From positions 1-39,770 of the forward strand of contig JAFSPZ010000048.1 of the NCBI GenBank assembly GCA_017451225.1: a stretch of DNA of 39,770 bases, read 5' to 3'. Position numbers and translations under genes: made by a program. Source of the DNA: Muribaculaceae bacterium (GTDB lineage: Bacteria > Bacteroidota > Bacteroidia > Bacteroidales > Muribaculaceae). This document shows, piece by piece, positions 38,878 through 39,770 of the stretch; the first letter of the stretch is position 1; every line of letters begins with the position of its first letter. The notes beneath the pieces were generated by a model. The model made no database searches and was not told the DNA's origin. It saw only the letters and a list, made by a program, of their open reading frames with translations.

Positions 38878-39662
38878 TATTTAAACCTGTAGGCAATACC
38901 TATAGTTCCATATATGGGATAGAGCGTTTGGTCAAGTGTCTTGAAGCTGCTCTTGAAGAATCCACTCAAACCCCAATTTAGGTCGGCATATACACCAAAT
39001 TTACGTGTAAAGAAATAGTCAACGCCTAGTCCCATGCCCCACTGCACTTTGCGGACGTCATCTTTGAAATCATAGTTGCCACGTTCTTTTTCCTCATTAC
39101 CTAACAGAACCTTAGCTCCTGTGGGGTCGTTCACGCGAATGTATCCGTCGTAAGCAAATCCGTCGAAACCACAACTGGTTAAGTAAGAGAAATAAGGACC
39201 GAACTTGAGTTTCCACTTGTCGTTGAACTTGTAGACGGCCTGGATGGGAATGGTAAAAGTCCACTGAAAAGCATGGCTATCGTTCTTGCCGGTAAACACA
39301 CCCTCCAACGATTGTCCATCTTGAGTCACTTGCATGTGGTAGTTCTTCACATCAGCATCGATGTGCATCGCCTTGTTTTCAAAGTGAATTCCGGCTAGAA
39401 TGCCCCAACGCTCACTTGCGGGTTTTATTAGATCGGCGCCAAAGGCAACGTTGGGTTGCAGGATAAACTTGTTGAGTTTCCTTATTTCGGCAGGCATACC
39501 CATTGGAGCAGTTCCGCCAATTGAGTAGCCCACTCGACCATAGCCTTCCACGTTGTGGAAGAAATTCTTCAGGTTTTGGCATCCACCATCATCAGGCATG
39601 ATAGCCCATGCACTCATTGAAGCTATTACAGTGATTAATAGTGATGTGATATATCGTTTCAT
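38877..39662 (-). CDS. Outer-membrane beta-barrel protein
   Basis: A 261-residue exported protein with signal peptide (MKRYITSLLITVIASMSAWA). Alternating hydrophobic strands with aromatic girdles (GYGRVGYSIGGTAPMG, WGILAGIHFENKAMHI, WKLKFGPYFSYLTSCGF, QWGMGLGVDYFF, GVYADLNWGLSGFF) and a C-terminal YGTIGIAYRFK ending in Phe-Lys indicate a small porin-like/PorT-type barrel of 8-10 strands. ATG at 39662 is used because it begins a proper signal peptide; an upstream extension lacks one. It lies 26 bases after a probable PCMD gene and ahead of the heptamer array; function unknown. Confidence 0.85.
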   Translation of the reverse strand: MKRYITSLLITVIASMSAWAIMPDDGGCQNLKNFFHNVEGYGRVGYSIGGTAPMGMPAEIRKLNKFILQPNVAFGADLIKPASERWGILAGIHFENKAMHIDADVKNYHMQVTQDGQSLEGVFTGKNDSHAFQWTFTIPIQAVYKFNDKWKLKFGPYFSYLTSCGFDGFAYDGYIRVNDPTGAKVLLGNEEKERGNYDFKDDVRKVQWGMGLGVDYFFTRKFGVYADLNWGLSGFFKSSFKTLDQTLYPIYGTIGIAYRFK

Positions 39663-39688
39663 CTTAAAGTCTGGTAACTGATTAGTTA

Positions 39689-39770
39689 TTATTCTTTCTC
39701 TTCGCAAGTGAGTTTCACCATGTCGACCTTCAAGGTGCTGCCCACAGCGCCTTCAAAGCTTGCTCCCTCA
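39689..39770 (-). CDS. C-terminal end of a probable PCMD-domain protein (partial)
   Basis: Only the last 27 codons are in the window, ending with consecutive TAA TAA stops. The tail EGASFEGAVGSTLKVDMVKL followed by TCEEKE matches the closing strand pair of PCMD domains, which end in a G-S-x-L-x-V-D-x-x-x-L pattern. The identification rests on this short stretch. It probably shares an operon with the outer-membrane barrel 26 bases downstream. Confidence 0.55.
   Translation of the reverse strand, partial: EGASFEGAVGSTLKVDMVKLTCEEKE

Overview
This 39.8 kb window is a chromosomal segment of a Bacteroidales bacterium. Several features point the same way: promoter -7 boxes of the Bacteroidota form TAnnTTTG, four of them with a TTG exactly 20 bases upstream; almost no Shine-Dalgarno sequences; signal peptides whose mature protein starts with Gln; a type IX secretion C-terminal signal; an isoleucyl-tRNA synthetase of the long type; and Bacteroidales-restricted families (DUF4296, DUF4298, DUF5683, DUF6175-like, calycin-like/PCMD proteins with dockerin tails). 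The calycin-like, PCMD and dockerin proteins suggest a gut lineage such as Muribaculaceae or Prevotellaceae, but I cannot fix the family from sequence alone.

Layout. 1-1850, minus strand: redox and metal genes (ZIP transporter fragment, flavin reductase, 59-residue winged-helix-like protein, PPOX-fold protein, bacterioferritin-like protein). 1950-5700: AraC regulator, lipoprotein esterase, stand-alone ABC-type ATPase followed by a 22-unit array of 9 bp, and a small membrane protein. 5714-12196, plus strand: ileS, a TraR/DksA-like protein, lspA, a DUF4296 lipoprotein, an unknown protein and a DUF4298 protein. 12200-16280, minus strand: a degraded gene remnant, two tandem deoxynucleoside kinases, a small secreted protein and a MlaF/MlaE-type lipid transporter pair. 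16490-17690: a glycerophospholipid-type acyltransferase. 17745-21884: a divergent regulator-like gene and an AT-rich run of four exported proteins, including DUF6175-like and CsgG/FlgT-like members. This is the least explained system in the window.

22149-25344: YqgE/AlgH, an aspartate kinase catalytic domain without ACT domains, a small conserved protein and a CE7 acetyl-esterase. 25416-27860, minus strand: udk, lptB and a T9SS cargo protein. 28096-29993: an ABC ATPase/FtsX-like permease pair. 30019-35150: parA, then parB, a DUF5683 protein and a LysM lytic transglycosylase. 35260-36533: hydroxyacid dehydrogenase and a TIGR04076 protein. 36664-39770, minus strand: two calycin-like/dockerin secreted proteins, an outer-membrane barrel and the end of a probable PCMD protein.

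Themes. Much of the window is envelope biology: lipoprotein maturation, lipopolysaccharide export, phospholipid transport and synthesis, peptidoglycan cleavage and secreted proteins. Three unrelated short tandem arrays (16, 9 and 7 bp units) each start on a stop codon and extend into the 3' intergenic space. The IleRS active-site motif reads GIHH instead of HxGH, a variant linked elsewhere to extreme mupirocin resistance. No rRNA, tRNA, CRISPR array, transposase or integrase was seen.
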